From contig OY970235.1 in NCBI GenBank assembly GCA_963714145.1, forward strand, positions 1,178,001 to 1,242,000: DNA of 64,000 nucleotides, given 5' to 3'. The notes beneath the pieces were generated by a model, which had not been told where the DNA came from, searched no databases, and saw nothing but the letters and a program-made list of their open reading frames with translations. Source of the stretch: JBBWZH01 sp035544115 (GTDB taxonomy: Bacteria > Actinomycetota > Actinomycetes > Mycobacteriales > CADCTP01). Positions 1 through 8,253 of this stretch are shown here, in pieces (within the stretch, counting starts at the first letter, position 1; the number at the start of each line of letters is the position of its first letter). The position numbers and the translations under genes were made by a program.

Positions 1-1
1 G

Positions 2-1750
2 ATCGCCGGCCGGCTCGCGCTCGAGCGGGGCGACCGGGCCGGCGCCGCGCGGGCGCTGCGCGCGGTCGCCGCGGGCCGCCGGCACGGCCCGGCGCAGGCC
101 AGGTCACAGGCCTGGCTGGCCGCGGCGCTGCTCCGGCTGGACGGCGGTGACCGGCGCGGCGCGCTGGCCGCGCTGCTGGCCGGGCTGCGGGTGCTGGAAG
201 CGCACCAGGCCGGCCTGGGCGCCATCGAGCTGCGGGCCAGCGTCGCCGGGGCGGCCGGCGAGCTGGTCGGGCTGGGCCGCCGGCTGGCGGTGGAGTCCGG
301 CCGGCCGCGGCAGGCGCTGCGCTGGTTCGAGCACGGCCGGGCCACCGCGCTGCGGCTGCCCCCGGTCCGCCCACCGGCCGACCCGCAGCTGGCTGCCGCG
401 CTGGGGGAGCTGCGGCTGCTGGCCGGTCAGCCGGACAGCCGGCGCCAGCGCGAGCTGCGTGACCTGGTCCGGCGCCGGACCCATCGGCTGGTCGGCGCGG
501 CCGGCCCGGTCAGCCGGCTGGCGCCCACCGTGGACCGGATCCGGCCGGTGCTGGGCGACCGGGCCCTGGTCAGCATCTGCGCGGTGGACGGCCGGCTGCA
601 CGCGGTCGTGATCACCGCCAGGTCGATCCGGCTGCGCCCGCTGGCCACGCTGGCCGACGTCTCGTACGAGGCCGGCTTCCTGCTGATGGCGCTGCGTCGG
701 GTCCTGCTGTCCGGCGCCGCCGGCCCGGCCGCCCTCCGGTCCGGCGCGGTGGCCGGGATCGCGCCGGCGCCCGGGTCCGGGGTCGGGCCTGGGTCCGGGG
801 ACGGGACCGGGTCCGGGGACGGGCCTGGGTCCGGGGACGGGACCGGGTCCGGGAGCGGCGCCGACGGTGGCCGGGCGGGCGGCCGGGAGCCGGACGGCGC
901 GGCCGGCCGGGAGGCCTGGGCCGCGGCCGGCCTGGCGGCGTTGACCGCGGCCGGGGCCCGGGTGGACCGGCTGCTGCTGGCCCCGCTGCGGCCGCTGCTC
1001 GGCGACCGGGACGTGGTGCTGGTGCCACCGGCCGCGCTCTCCACGCTGCCGTGGCACGCGCTGCCGACGGTCGCCGGCCGGCCGGTGGTGGTCGCGCCGT
1101 CGGTGGCCGCCTGGTCGGCCGCCAGCACCCGCCCGCCGGCGATCGGTCCGATCGCGCTGATCGCCGGGCCCGACCTGCCGCACGCCGAGCCGGAAGTCGC
1201 CGCGCTCGCCGCCCGCTACCCGGCCGCCACCGTTCTCACCGGACCGGCCGCGACCGCCGCGGCCACCCTGGCCGCACTGGACGGAGCGTCGGTCGCGCAC
1301 CTGGCCGCGCACGGCACGGTCACCGCGGACAACCCGCTGTTCTCCGCGGTCCGGCTGGCCGACGGCCCGCTGATGGCGTACGACCTGGAGCGGATCGGCC
1401 GGCCGCCGGCGACCGTGGTGCTGTCCGCCTGCGACAGCGCGGCGAGCAGCGTGCAGGGCGAGGAGCTGCTCGGGCTGGCCGTGGTGCTGCTGCACGTCGG
1501 CGCCTGTTCGGTGGTCGGCACGGTCGCCCCGGTGCCGGACCAGGCCGCGTTGGCGGTGACCGGCGGGCTGCACCAGCTGATCGCGGCCGGTGTCCCGGCG
1601 CACCAGGCGCTGGCCCGTACCGTCGCCGGGTTGCGCGCCGCGGACGCGCCGCCGCTGGTGCAGGCGACCGCGCTGGCCTTCGTCGCCGTCGGCGGCACCC
1701 CGGGCCATCGGCCGGCGAACCCACCGGGGCCGGTCGCGGAGCGCGACTAG
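2..1750 (+). CDS. CHAT-domain protein with N-terminal TPR-like helices (5' end outside window)
   Basis: The open frame enters from the left edge, so the true start is missing. The first 200 or so visible residues are Ala/Arg/Leu-rich helical repeats of TPR type. The C-terminal 250 residues form a CHAT (caspase-like) domain: a His in HLAAHG near nt 1300 and a Cys in LSACDSA near nt 1425 give the expected His/Cys dyad, so it could be an active protease. Between the two parts lies an in-frame Gly/Ser/Asp repeat (nt 760-860, 6-residue period) that looks like a flexible linker. A SARP-type regulator follows 106 nt downstream on the same strand. CHAT-TPR proteins often sit beside signalling ATPases in actinomycetes; the substrate here is unknown. 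Confidence 0.85.
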   Translation: MAGRLALERGDRAGAARALRAVAAGRRHGPAQARSQAWLAAALLRLDGGDRRGALAALLAGLRVLEAHQAGLGAIELRASVAGAAGELVGLGRRLAVESGRPRQALRWFEHGRATALRLPPVRPPADPQLAAALGELRLLAGQPDSRRQRELRDLVRRRTHRLVGAAGPVSRLAPTVDRIRPVLGDRALVSICAVDGRLHAVVITARSIRLRPLATLADVSYEAGFLLMALRRVLLSGAAGPAALRSGAVAGIAPAPGSGVGPGSGDGTGSGDGPGSGDGTGSGSGADGGRAGGREPDGAAGREAWAAAGLAALTAAGARVDRLLLAPLRPLLGDRDVVLVPPAALSTLPWHALPTVAGRPVVVAPSVAAWSAASTRPPAIGPIALIAGPDLPHAEPEVAALAARYPAATVLTGPAATAAATLAALDGASVAHLAAHGTVTADNPLFSAVRLADGPLMAYDLERIGRPPATVVLSACDSAASSVQGEELLGLAVVLLHVGACSVVGTVAPVPDQAALAVTGGLHQLIAAGVPAHQALARTVAGLRAADAPPLVQATALAFVAVGGTPGHRPANPPGPVAERD

Positions 1751-1856
1751 TACATTTGGGCCAGGATGAAACCCTATACTCCAGCCCGGTGTAGACCACC
1801 CACTCTGTAACTCTAAGTGACTGTTTGAGTAGGTCTGGCTGAGCCGAAGGGGTGAG

Positions 1857-4800
1857 GTGGCGCTCGACATCGAGGTGCGGCTGCTGGGGCCGGTCGAGGT
1901 GTGGGTGGCGGCTCGGCGGTTGGATCTCGGCCCGCGCAAGCAGCGTCTGGTGCTGGCTGTGCTCGCGTTGGAGCCCAACCGGGTGGTGCCGGTCGAGCGG
2001 CTGATCGAGGTGCTGTGGCCGGACCGCCCGCCCGCCTCGGCCCGGGGTGCCGTCCAGGTGAGCGTGTCCCGGCTGCGCGCGGCGCTGGCCCGGGCCGGGG
2101 TAGCGGCGCCGGTCGCGCTGACCAGCCAGCCCGGCGGGTACAGCCTGCAGCTCGACCCGAACCTGGTCGACGCGTCCCGGTTCCGGCTGCTGGTCGAGCG
2201 GGCCGGCACCGCGCCGGACGAGGTCGCGGTGGAGCTGCTGCGGTCCGCGCTGCAGCTGTGGCGGGGCGAGCCGTTGCTCGGCACCGCAACCGGCGAGATC
2301 GGCCGCCGGCTCGGCCAGCCGCTGGTCGAGGCCCGGCTCGGCGCGCTGGAACGCCGGCTGGACGCGGAGCTCCGGCTGGGCCGGCACCGCGACATCGTGG
2401 ACGAGCTGGTCGCGGTGGTCGAGGAGCATCCGCTGCGGGAGCGGTTCGCCGCCCAGCTGATGCTCGCGCTCTACCGGTGCGGCGAGCCGAGCCGCTCGCT
2501 GGAGGTGTACCGGGCCAGCCGGCGCCGGCTGGTCGCCGAGCTCGGCCTGGAGCCGGCCGCCGAGCTGCAGGAACTGCACGAGGCGGTGCTGCGCACCGAC
2601 CCGGCGCTGGATCTCGTCCCGGCGCCGGCCCCGCCCGGGCCGGCCGCGCCGCCGGAGCCGCGGCAGCTGCCGGCCGACGTGCCCAGCTTCGTCGGCCGCG
2701 CGGCGGAGCTGACCGAGCTGGACGGGCTGCTGCTGTCCGGGGCGCCGCCGCCGGTCGCGGTGGTCACCGGCGGCGCCGGGATGGGCAAGACCGCGCTGGC
2801 CCTGCGCTGGGCGCACCGCAACCTGGACCGGTTCCCGGACGGCCAGCTGTACGTGAACCTGCGCGGTCACGCCACCGATCCGGCGCTGCCCCCGGCCGAG
2901 GCGCTGGCCCAGCTGCTGCGCGGGCTGGGCACCGCGCCCGAGTCGATCCCGCTGGCCGAGGGGGAGCAGGCCGGGCTGTACCGGTCGCTGCTGGCCGAGC
3001 GCCGGCTGCTGATCCTGCTGGACAATGCCGCGAGCCCGGCCCAGGTCCGCCCGCTGCTGCCCGGCAGCCCGACCTGCACGGTGCTCGTCACCAGCCGCAA
3101 CGACCTGCGTGGCCTGACCGCGCTGGGGGACGCGCACCGACTCACCCTGGACGTGCTGCCCGAACCGGACGCGCTGGCCCTGCTGGACCGGGTCCTCGGC
3201 GGCGGCCGGGTGTCGGCCGAGCCGGCCGCGGCGGCCGAACTGGTGGCGCTGTCCGCCCGGCTGCCGCTGGCGCTGCGGATCGCCGCCGGCCAGCTGACCG
3301 GCCGGCAGCACGGCACCTTCGCCGGCTACACCGCCGAGCTGCGGGCTGGCAACCGGCTGGCCGCGCTCGCCGTGGTCGGCGACGAGCAGGCCGCGATCCG
3401 GGCCACCTTCGAGCTCTCCTACGCGGCGTTGCCGGAGCCGGCCCGACGGCTGTTCCGGCTGCTCGGCCTCGTCCCCGGCCCGGACCTGACCGCCGCCGCG
3501 GCAGCCGCCCTGGCCGGTTCCGGGGTGCCGGAAGCGACCGGCTGGCTGGACCAGCTCACCGCCGCGCACCTGGTCAACCAGCACGAGCCGGGCCGCTTCA
3601 CCTTCCACGACCTGCTCCGCCTGTACGCGCTGGAACTGGCCCGCGCCCAGGACCCGCCGCAGGACCGCCAGCAGGCCCTGCACCGGCTGCTGGACGACCA
3701 CTACCTGGCCACCGTCGACGCCGCCGCCCGCCGCCTCTACCCACACGTCCTCCGCCTGCCCGGCCCACCGCCGCCGACCCGCCTGACCGAGCCGACCCCG
3801 ACCGACCCGATCCGCCTGACCGGCCCGGCCGGGCCGGGGCCGCTGGCCGCCGCGGTGCCGACCGTCGAGTTCGGCGAGGCGAGCGCGGCATCGGCCTGGC
3901 TGGACCGGGAGCGGCCGAACCTGCTGGCGGCGATCCTGGCGGCGGCCGAGCAGGGCCTGCCCCGGTCGGCCTGGCTGCTGGCGGACGCGCTGCGCGGCTA
4001 CTTCTGGCTGCGCTGCGAGCCACTGGGCTGGCTGGCCGCGGCCCGGTGCGCGCTGGCCGCCGCCGAGGCCGCCGGTGACCGGCCGGCGCAGGCGGCGGCA
4101 CACCTGAGCCTCGGCGCCCTGGACAGCCGGCAGGACCGCCCCCGCCAGGCGATCGACGACTACACCCGCGCCCTGCGGCTGGCCCGGGACACCGGCTGGC
4201 TGCAGGCGCAGGCCGCCGCGCTGGGCAACCTCGGCTCGGTCTACCACGACATCGGCGAGATGGACCTGGCCGCCGACCACCTCGCCAGCGCGCTGGCGCT
4301 GAACCGGCAGCTCGGCCTGGTCGAGGGGCAGGCGGTGAACCTGGCCCACCTCGGCTGGCTGCACGCCGACCTGGGCCGCCTCCAGGACGCGGCCGAGCAC
4401 TTCCGCCAGGCGCTGGAGCTGGACCGGCGGACCGGCTCGCGCAGCGGCGAGGCGGTCGACCTGACCAACCTCGGCGAGGTCTACCACAAGCTCGGCCACC
4501 TGGACGCCGCACAGGACTGCCTCACCCAGGGCCTGACCCTGCACCGCGCCATCGGCGACCGCGGCAGCGAGGCGGACGCGCTGGCCAGCCTGGCCGCCGT
4601 ACACGCCGAGGCCGGCCGGTACGCCGAGGCGCTGCGGCTGGGCCGCAAGGCGCTGGCCGACGTCCGGGCCGAGGGGCACCTGGAGTTCGAGGCGAACGCG
4701 CTGTACGCACTGGCCGGCAGCTGCCTGCTGGTCGACGACCACCGGCAGGCGGTCGAGTTGTACCAGGAGGCGCTGCGGCTCGCCCCCGGCGGCAGCCTGC

Positions 4801-5276
4801 GCCACAAGGTGCCGCGCACCCTGGTCGCCCTGGCCACCGCATACCAGCGGCTGGGCGAGGCGGACGCCGCGGTCGCGCACGCGGTCCGCGGCCTGCGGCT
4901 GGCCCGCCGGTACGGCTACCGCCTCGCCGCCGGCCTCGCGCTGACCTGCCTGGCCGAGATCCGGCTGGCGGCCGCCGAGCCGGCGGCCGCCATCGACTAC
5001 GCCGAGCAGGCACTGGCCGTGCACGCCGAGACCGGCCACCTGCTCGGCGCCGCCCGTACCCATCTGGTCCTGGGCCATGCCCTTCGGGCCACCGGCGCCG
5101 CCGACCTGGCCGAGCGCCACTGGACCGAGTCGCTGGCCCTCTACACCCGCGCCGGCTCCGCCGCCGCCCGCCCGGTGGCCGCCCTGGTGCACCGCCCCGC
5201 CCCCGGCCCGCCGCGGCCCGGCCCGCAACAGCCCGACCCACCCGGCCGCCCCGCCCTGCGCCGTACCCGGCACTGA
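1857..5276 (+). CDS. SARP/AfsR-family regulator: OmpR-type DNA-binding, BTAD, NB-ARC ATPase, TPR
   Basis: A 1139-aa protein in the AfsR architecture. An N-terminal winged-helix DNA-binding domain (residues 1-95) is followed by BTAD (about 100-250), an NB-ARC module with Walker A GGAGMGKTAL near residue 304 and a LLILLDNA Walker B near 385, and a long C-terminal TPR array (about 700-1110). The GTG start at 1857 is preceded by GAAGGGG 6-8 nt upstream. Large SARPs activate secondary-metabolite operons by binding heptameric direct repeats next to the -10 region. It points toward, but is separated by several genes from, the leftward 26-kb operon, so the target cannot be assigned from position. The second SARP at 51151 shares this domain order. 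Confidence 0.9.
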   Translation: MALDIEVRLLGPVEVWVAARRLDLGPRKQRLVLAVLALEPNRVVPVERLIEVLWPDRPPASARGAVQVSVSRLRAALARAGVAAPVALTSQPGGYSLQLDPNLVDASRFRLLVERAGTAPDEVAVELLRSALQLWRGEPLLGTATGEIGRRLGQPLVEARLGALERRLDAELRLGRHRDIVDELVAVVEEHPLRERFAAQLMLALYRCGEPSRSLEVYRASRRRLVAELGLEPAAELQELHEAVLRTDPALDLVPAPAPPGPAAPPEPRQLPADVPSFVGRAAELTELDGLLLSGAPPPVAVVTGGAGMGKTALALRWAHRNLDRFPDGQLYVNLRGHATDPALPPAEALAQLLRGLGTAPESIPLAEGEQAGLYRSLLAERRLLILLDNAASPAQVRPLLPGSPTCTVLVTSRNDLRGLTALGDAHRLTLDVLPEPDALALLDRVLGGGRVSAEPAAAAELVALSARLPLALRIAAGQLTGRQHGTFAGYTAELRAGNRLAALAVVGDEQAAIRATFELSYAALPEPARRLFRLLGLVPGPDLTAAAAAALAGSGVPEATGWLDQLTAAHLVNQHEPGRFTFHDLLRLYALELARAQDPPQDRQQALHRLLDDHYLATVDAAARRLYPHVLRLPGPPPPTRLTEPTPTDPIRLTGPAGPGPLAAAVPTVEFGEASAASAWLDRERPNLLAAILAAAEQGLPRSAWLLADALRGYFWLRCEPLGWLAAARCALAAAEAAGDRPAQAAAHLSLGALDSRQDRPRQAIDDYTRALRLARDTGWLQAQAAALGNLGSVYHDIGEMDLAADHLASALALNRQLGLVEGQAVNLAHLGWLHADLGRLQDAAEHFRQALELDRRTGSRSGEAVDLTNLGEVYHKLGHLDAAQDCLTQGLTLHRAIGDRGSEADALASLAAVHAEAGRYAEALRLGRKALADVRAEGHLEFEANALYALAGSCLLVDDHRQAVELYQEALRLAPGGSLRHKVPRTLVALATAYQRLGEADAAVAHAVRGLRLARRYGYRLAAGLALTCLAEIRLAAAEPAAAIDYAEQALAVHAETGHLLGAARTHLVLGHALRATGAADLAERHWTESLALYTRAGSAAARPVAALVHRPAPGPPRPGPQQPDPPGRPALRRTRH

Positions 5277-5327
5277 CCCGATCCGGGCTGGACGGTCGGG
5301 CCTGGCCAGCACTGTAAATAACCGCTA

Positions 5328-5339
5328 GGTTAGCTAACC
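5328..5339. promoter_or_regulatory. 12-bp perfect palindrome GGTTAGCTAACC upstream of the SRPBCC-VOC gene
   Basis: A perfect dyad sits 75 bp upstream of the next gene. A TAAATA hexamer at 5315-5320 just before it could serve as a -10. It resembles an iron box lacking one central base, but a TetR/ArsR-type operator is equally possible. The regulator is unknown. Confidence 0.45.
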
Positions 5340-5413
5340 AAGTGGTTGAGAACCCGTGGCCACGGACCAGCTCAGCACTACCTGCGCGCCATCCAGCAAC
5401 CGGAGGACACCTC

Positions 5414-6343
5414 ATGAGCACGTCCGATGAGCCAGGCGTGACCACGTACCGCACGCCGAACGACCTCGAGATCGTCGCCACCCGCGTCTTCGCCGCGCCG
5501 GTCGAGCTCGTCTGGGAGGTCTGGACCAATCCTGCACACCTGCCGAAGTGGCTGCTCGGCCCGGACGGCTGGGTGATGACCGACTGCGAGATCGACCTGC
5601 GCCCGGACGGCGGCTGGCGGTACGCCTGGCGCAACGTCGACGCCGGCGACGTGCTGGAGACCCGCGGCCGGTATCACGAGATCGACCCACCGCGACTGCT
5701 CGCCGGCACCGAGCTGGCCCGGGACGGCTCGCCGGCGGCGGAAAGCACCCTGACGTTCACCGCGGACGCCGCCGGGACGCTGCTGACCCAGCGGCTGCGG
5801 TTCGGGTCGGTCGAGGCCCGCGATGCCGCCCAGGCGTCCGCGATGGCTGCCGGCATGGATGCCAGCTTCGATCGGCTCGACGGGTACCTGCGGTCGATCC
5901 GCCCCGACCCCGGCGGCACCGACCTGGGCCTGGACGTGCTGCTCGAACTGGTCCCGGTCCCGGTCGCCGACATCGACCGCGCCCTCGCGTTCTACCGCGA
6001 CGCGCTCGGCTGGACCCTGGACGTCGACATCAAGCCTGGCGACGGGGTCCGGATCGCCCAGCTGACCCCGCCCGGCTCCGGCTGCTCGATCCTGCTCTCC
6101 GCCGGCATCCCGGATGTCGAGATGCCGGTCGGCTCGTTGCGCGGCCCGCACCTGGTCGTGGCCGACATCCAGACCGCACGGCAGGCGCTGCTCGACCGCG
6201 GCGTCGAGGTGGGCGAGGTGACCGAGCCGGGCCAGGGCGTCGCCTACGCCGCCTTCACCGACCCGGACGGCAACACCTGGCTGCTGCAGGAGATGAAATG
6301 GCGCGCCGCCGACTTCGGCCCCACCGGTCGCCGCGCCACGTAG
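5414..6343 (+). CDS. SRPBCC (AHSA1-like) and VOC (glyoxalase-like) fusion protein
   Basis: A 309-aa protein. The ATG at 5414 follows a GGAGG at 5402-5406, so I prefer it over an upstream in-frame start. Residues about 15-160 are an AHSA1-type START/SRPBCC fold (VFAAPVELVWEVWTNP, then PKWLLGPDGW). Residues about 175-295 are a VOC domain (VADIDRALAFYRDALGW, ending FTDPDGNTWLLQEM). Such two-domain proteins are usually cytosolic small-molecule-binding or stress proteins, often under an ArsR-type repressor, but no such repressor lies next to it. A palindrome at 5328 is the candidate operator. The substrate cannot be predicted. Confidence 0.85.
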   Translation: MSTSDEPGVTTYRTPNDLEIVATRVFAAPVELVWEVWTNPAHLPKWLLGPDGWVMTDCEIDLRPDGGWRYAWRNVDAGDVLETRGRYHEIDPPRLLAGTELARDGSPAAESTLTFTADAAGTLLTQRLRFGSVEARDAAQASAMAAGMDASFDRLDGYLRSIRPDPGGTDLGLDVLLELVPVPVADIDRALAFYRDALGWTLDVDIKPGDGVRIAQLTPPGSGCSILLSAGIPDVEMPVGSLRGPHLVVADIQTARQALLDRGVEVGEVTEPGQGVAYAAFTDPDGNTWLLQEMKWRAADFGPTGRRAT

Positions 6344-6359
6344 GGCCGCCCGCGGCCTG

Positions 6360-6560
6360 CCGCCAGCCCGGTCGTCCGCCCGGCCAGCCGTCCTCCTGAT
6401 CGGCCATCCGTCCGGCCAGCCGTCCTCCTGATCGGCCGTCTTCCCGATCGGCCGTCTTCCCGCCCGGCCGCCCGCCCGGCCGTCCGCCCGCCCGGCCGGT
6501 CGTCTTCCCGCCCGGCCGTCCGCCCGGCCGGTCGTCCTCCTGATCGGTTGTCCGCCCGGC
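6360..6560. repeat. Degenerate low-complexity repeat tract (CCGGCCGTC/CGCCCGGCCG type)
   Basis: About 200 bp of short imperfect repeats built from GCCCGGCCG, CGTCTTCCC and TCCTGATCGG units lies between the SRPBCC-VOC gene and the toxin-antitoxin pair. No gene is supported here; frames stay open on both strands only because stop codons are rare in this base composition. Confidence 0.7.
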
Positions 6561-6610
6561 CGGTCGGCAGGGCGACCGGGCCGTCCTCCCGACCGGCCGC
6601 GGTCGAACGT

Positions 6611-6638
6611 TTGTCCACAGGCCAGTCGCTTATCCACA
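6611..6638 (+). other. Two DnaA-box matches in direct orientation
   Basis: TTGTCCACA (6611-6619) and TTATCCACA (6630-6638) match the actinobacterial and general bacterial DnaA 9-mer consensus and lie 19 bp apart on the same strand, outside any gene. There are only two boxes and no dnaA or dnaN nearby, so this is not an origin. It may be a DnaA titration or regulatory site, or coincidence. Confidence 0.5.
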
Positions 6639-6812
6639 GATTCGCCGCAGGCCTGGCGACCTCGACCGTGATCCGGAGAATCGAGCTGTGCGTCCGGCCG
6701 GGAGCGGGCCCAGGGTGGGCCGGCGGTCCGGGCGGGCGACCTGCCGGGTGGCGGCACCCGGCAGGCGCCGATGACGGAGGAAGGATGGGCGGCATGCTGG
6801 TAAAGACGCTTG

Positions 6813-6837
6813 ATGTACCTACTTACGGTAGATACAT
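6813..6837. promoter_or_regulatory. Inverted-repeat operator of the toxin-antitoxin module
   Basis: ATGTACCTAC and GTAGATACAT form a 10-bp inverted repeat (one mismatch) around a TTACG spacer. It ends 7 nt before the antitoxin start and is AT-rich against its surroundings. Phd/YefM antitoxins autorepress through such dyads, so this is the likely operator. It probably overlaps the promoter, which would leave a very short or leaderless mRNA, in line with the absence of a clear ribosome-binding site. Confidence 0.65.
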
Positions 6838-6844
6838 TAGAGCC

Positions 6845-7120
6845 ATGGAGACGATGGGATTGCGGGAGCTCAACCAGAACCCTTCCAAGGCCGTGGCCCG
6901 GGTGCGGGCCGGCGAGACGATCGTGGTGACCGACCGGGGCCGGCCGGTGCTGCGGATGGTGCCGGAGGTCGAGCAGCCGGGTGCCCTGCACCGGCTGGTT
7001 GCGAACGGCGGGGCGACCGCTCCGGCCGAGCAGGGGATGCCGGAGCTGATCCCCGACCTGCTGCCGGAGATCGACAACCTGACCGAGACGCTCATCGCCG
7101 ACCGCGACGAGGGTCGATGA
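6845..7120 (+). CDS. Phd/YefM-family antitoxin
   Basis: A 91-aa protein. The N-terminal signature MGLRELNQNPSKAVARVRAGETIVVTDRGRPVLRMVP is typical of the Phd/YefM DNA-binding fold (quoted in parts: MGLRELNQNPSKAV, then VTDRGRPVLRMVP). The acidic C-terminal tail (PDLLPEIDNLTETL) is the probable toxin-binding segment. The stop codon overlaps the ATG of the downstream PIN toxin by 4 nt (ATGA), which couples their translation. No good Shine-Dalgarno precedes the ATG at 6845; an in-frame ATG further upstream would place the operator inside the coding region and is less likely. It neutralises the toxin and represses the operon. Confidence 0.88.
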   Translation: METMGLRELNQNPSKAVARVRAGETIVVTDRGRPVLRMVPEVEQPGALHRLVANGGATAPAEQGMPELIPDLLPEIDNLTETLIADRDEGR

Positions 7121-7521
7121 TCTACTTCGATTCCAGTGCGCTGCTGAAGTTCGTGAAGCAGGAGAAGGAGTCTGCCGCGCTGCGGAGTTGGCGGCAGACA
7201 CTCCCTGCCGGCGTCGAGATGGTGACCAGCCAGCTCTCCACGTTGGAGATCAGCCGGACCCTGCTGCGGGCGGGCGCGGACAAACAGCGTGTCCCGTACG
7301 TCGCCGGGCAGGCCATCCGCGGTCTCTACCTGGTAGACGTCACCAGCACCGTGCTGAACCGGGCCAGGGCCTACGGCATTCGCCGGCTCGGCTCGCTGGA
7401 CGCCATCCACCTGGCCACCGCCGACCCTTTCCTCACTGAGCTGACCGACTTCGTGACGTACGACGACGAACTCGCGGCCGCCGCCGCTGAGCTCGGCCTG
7501 CCGGCCGCGGCGCCGGCCTAG
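7117..7521 (+). CDS. PIN-domain ribonuclease toxin, VapC-like
   Basis: A 134-aa protein starting with MIYFDSSALLKFVKQEKES, where the first conserved Asp and the FDSSALLK motif are those of PIN nucleases. A mid-protein Glu (STLEISRTL) and a late acidic cluster (GSLDAIHLATA, then FVTYDDELAAAA) complete the Mg-binding quartet. Length and motif order fit VapC-type toxins that cleave RNA. The ATGA overlap with the antitoxin makes a two-gene module. The RNA target cannot be predicted. Confidence 0.9.
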   Translation: MIYFDSSALLKFVKQEKESAALRSWRQTLPAGVEMVTSQLSTLEISRTLLRAGADKQRVPYVAGQAIRGLYLVDVTSTVLNRARAYGIRRLGSLDAIHLATADPFLTELTDFVTYDDELAAAAAELGLPAAAPA

Positions 7522-7604
7522 CGGCGGCACCGCCGGGCGGCGGCGGTGGGCCGGTCCGGCACACCTGCGGGTGCTCCGGGATCGCGGCCGGCTAAGTTGG
7601 GCTG

Positions 7605-8252
7605 ATGCGGCCGACCGCGCTGGTGCTCGACTGGGGTGGGGTGCTCACCCCGCCGTTCCGGGCCTGTCTCACCGGCTGGGCGCGGCGGGAGGCGGTCGAC
7701 CTGGACGGCTTCCTCGCCGTGCTGGCCAGCCACCTGGGCGCCGCGGCGACCGTGCCGGCCGAGCGGAACCCGTTCCAGGCCGTCGAGTGCGGGCAGTTGC
7801 CGGTCGCCGAGTTCGAGCTCGCGCTGGCCGGCCTGCTGCCGGCCGACCGGCCGGTCGCGGCGGACGGCCTGCTGGGCCGGATGTTCGCGGACTTCACCCT
7901 GGTCGAGCCGATGGTCGAGGTGGTCCGCCGGGCCCGCGCGGCCGGGGTGCCGACCGCGCTGCTGTCCAACTCCTGGGGTCAGCCGTACCCGGAGGCGGTG
8001 CTCGCCGAGCTGTTCGACGCGACCGTGTTCTCCTGCGCGGCCGGTGTTCGCAAGCCCGACCCGGCCGCTTACCTGCTGGCCGCCCGGCTGCTCGGCACGG
8101 AGCCGGCGCAGTGCCTGTTCGTCGACGACATTCGCAGCAACGTGGCCGGCGCCGAGGCGGTCGGGATGACCGGCCTCTGGCACCGCGACCCGGCCGAGAC
8201 GATCCCCGCTATCGCGGATCGCCTCGGCCTGCCCGGCGAGCCGCCGCGGTAG
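7605..8252 (+). CDS. HAD-superfamily hydrolase
   Basis: A 215-aa protein with all four HAD motifs. Motif I is LVLDWGGVLTPPF with the nucleophilic Asp, motif II is ALLSNSWG, motif III is the Lys in GVRKPDPAAY, and motif IV is LFVDDIRSNVAGAEAVGM. The cap region between motifs I and II is small (C1-like helical). It is probably a phosphatase or dehalogenase-like hydrolase of unknown substrate. The stop codon abuts that of the convergent NRPS gene (one intervening base), so there is no room for a separate terminator between them. Confidence 0.88.
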   Translation: MRPTALVLDWGGVLTPPFRACLTGWARREAVDLDGFLAVLASHLGAAATVPAERNPFQAVECGQLPVAEFELALAGLLPADRPVAADGLLGRMFADFTLVEPMVEVVRRARAAGVPTALLSNSWGQPYPEAVLAELFDATVFSCAAGVRKPDPAAYLLAARLLGTEPAQCLFVDDIRSNVAGAEAVGMTGLWHRDPAETIPAIADRLGLPGEPPR

Positions 8253-8253
8253 G

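Noticed and set aside
1766..1810. Short ORF MKPYTPARC-type between the CHAT and SARP genes
   Set aside because: The ribosome-binding site is too close to the ATG to function, and there is no conserved context.
1320..5312. Very long open frame antisense to the SARP gene
   Set aside because: Composed of Arg/Gly/Gln/Pro runs with no family resemblance. It is a by-product of third-position GC bias opposite a well-supported gene.
5342..5413. Upstream extension of the SRPBCC-VOC protein
   Set aside because: A GGAGG sits ideally before the ATG at 5414, and the extension overlaps the promoter palindrome region without a site of its own.
6611..6638. Replication origin
   Set aside because: Only two DnaA boxes and no dnaA, dnaN or AT-rich unwinding region.
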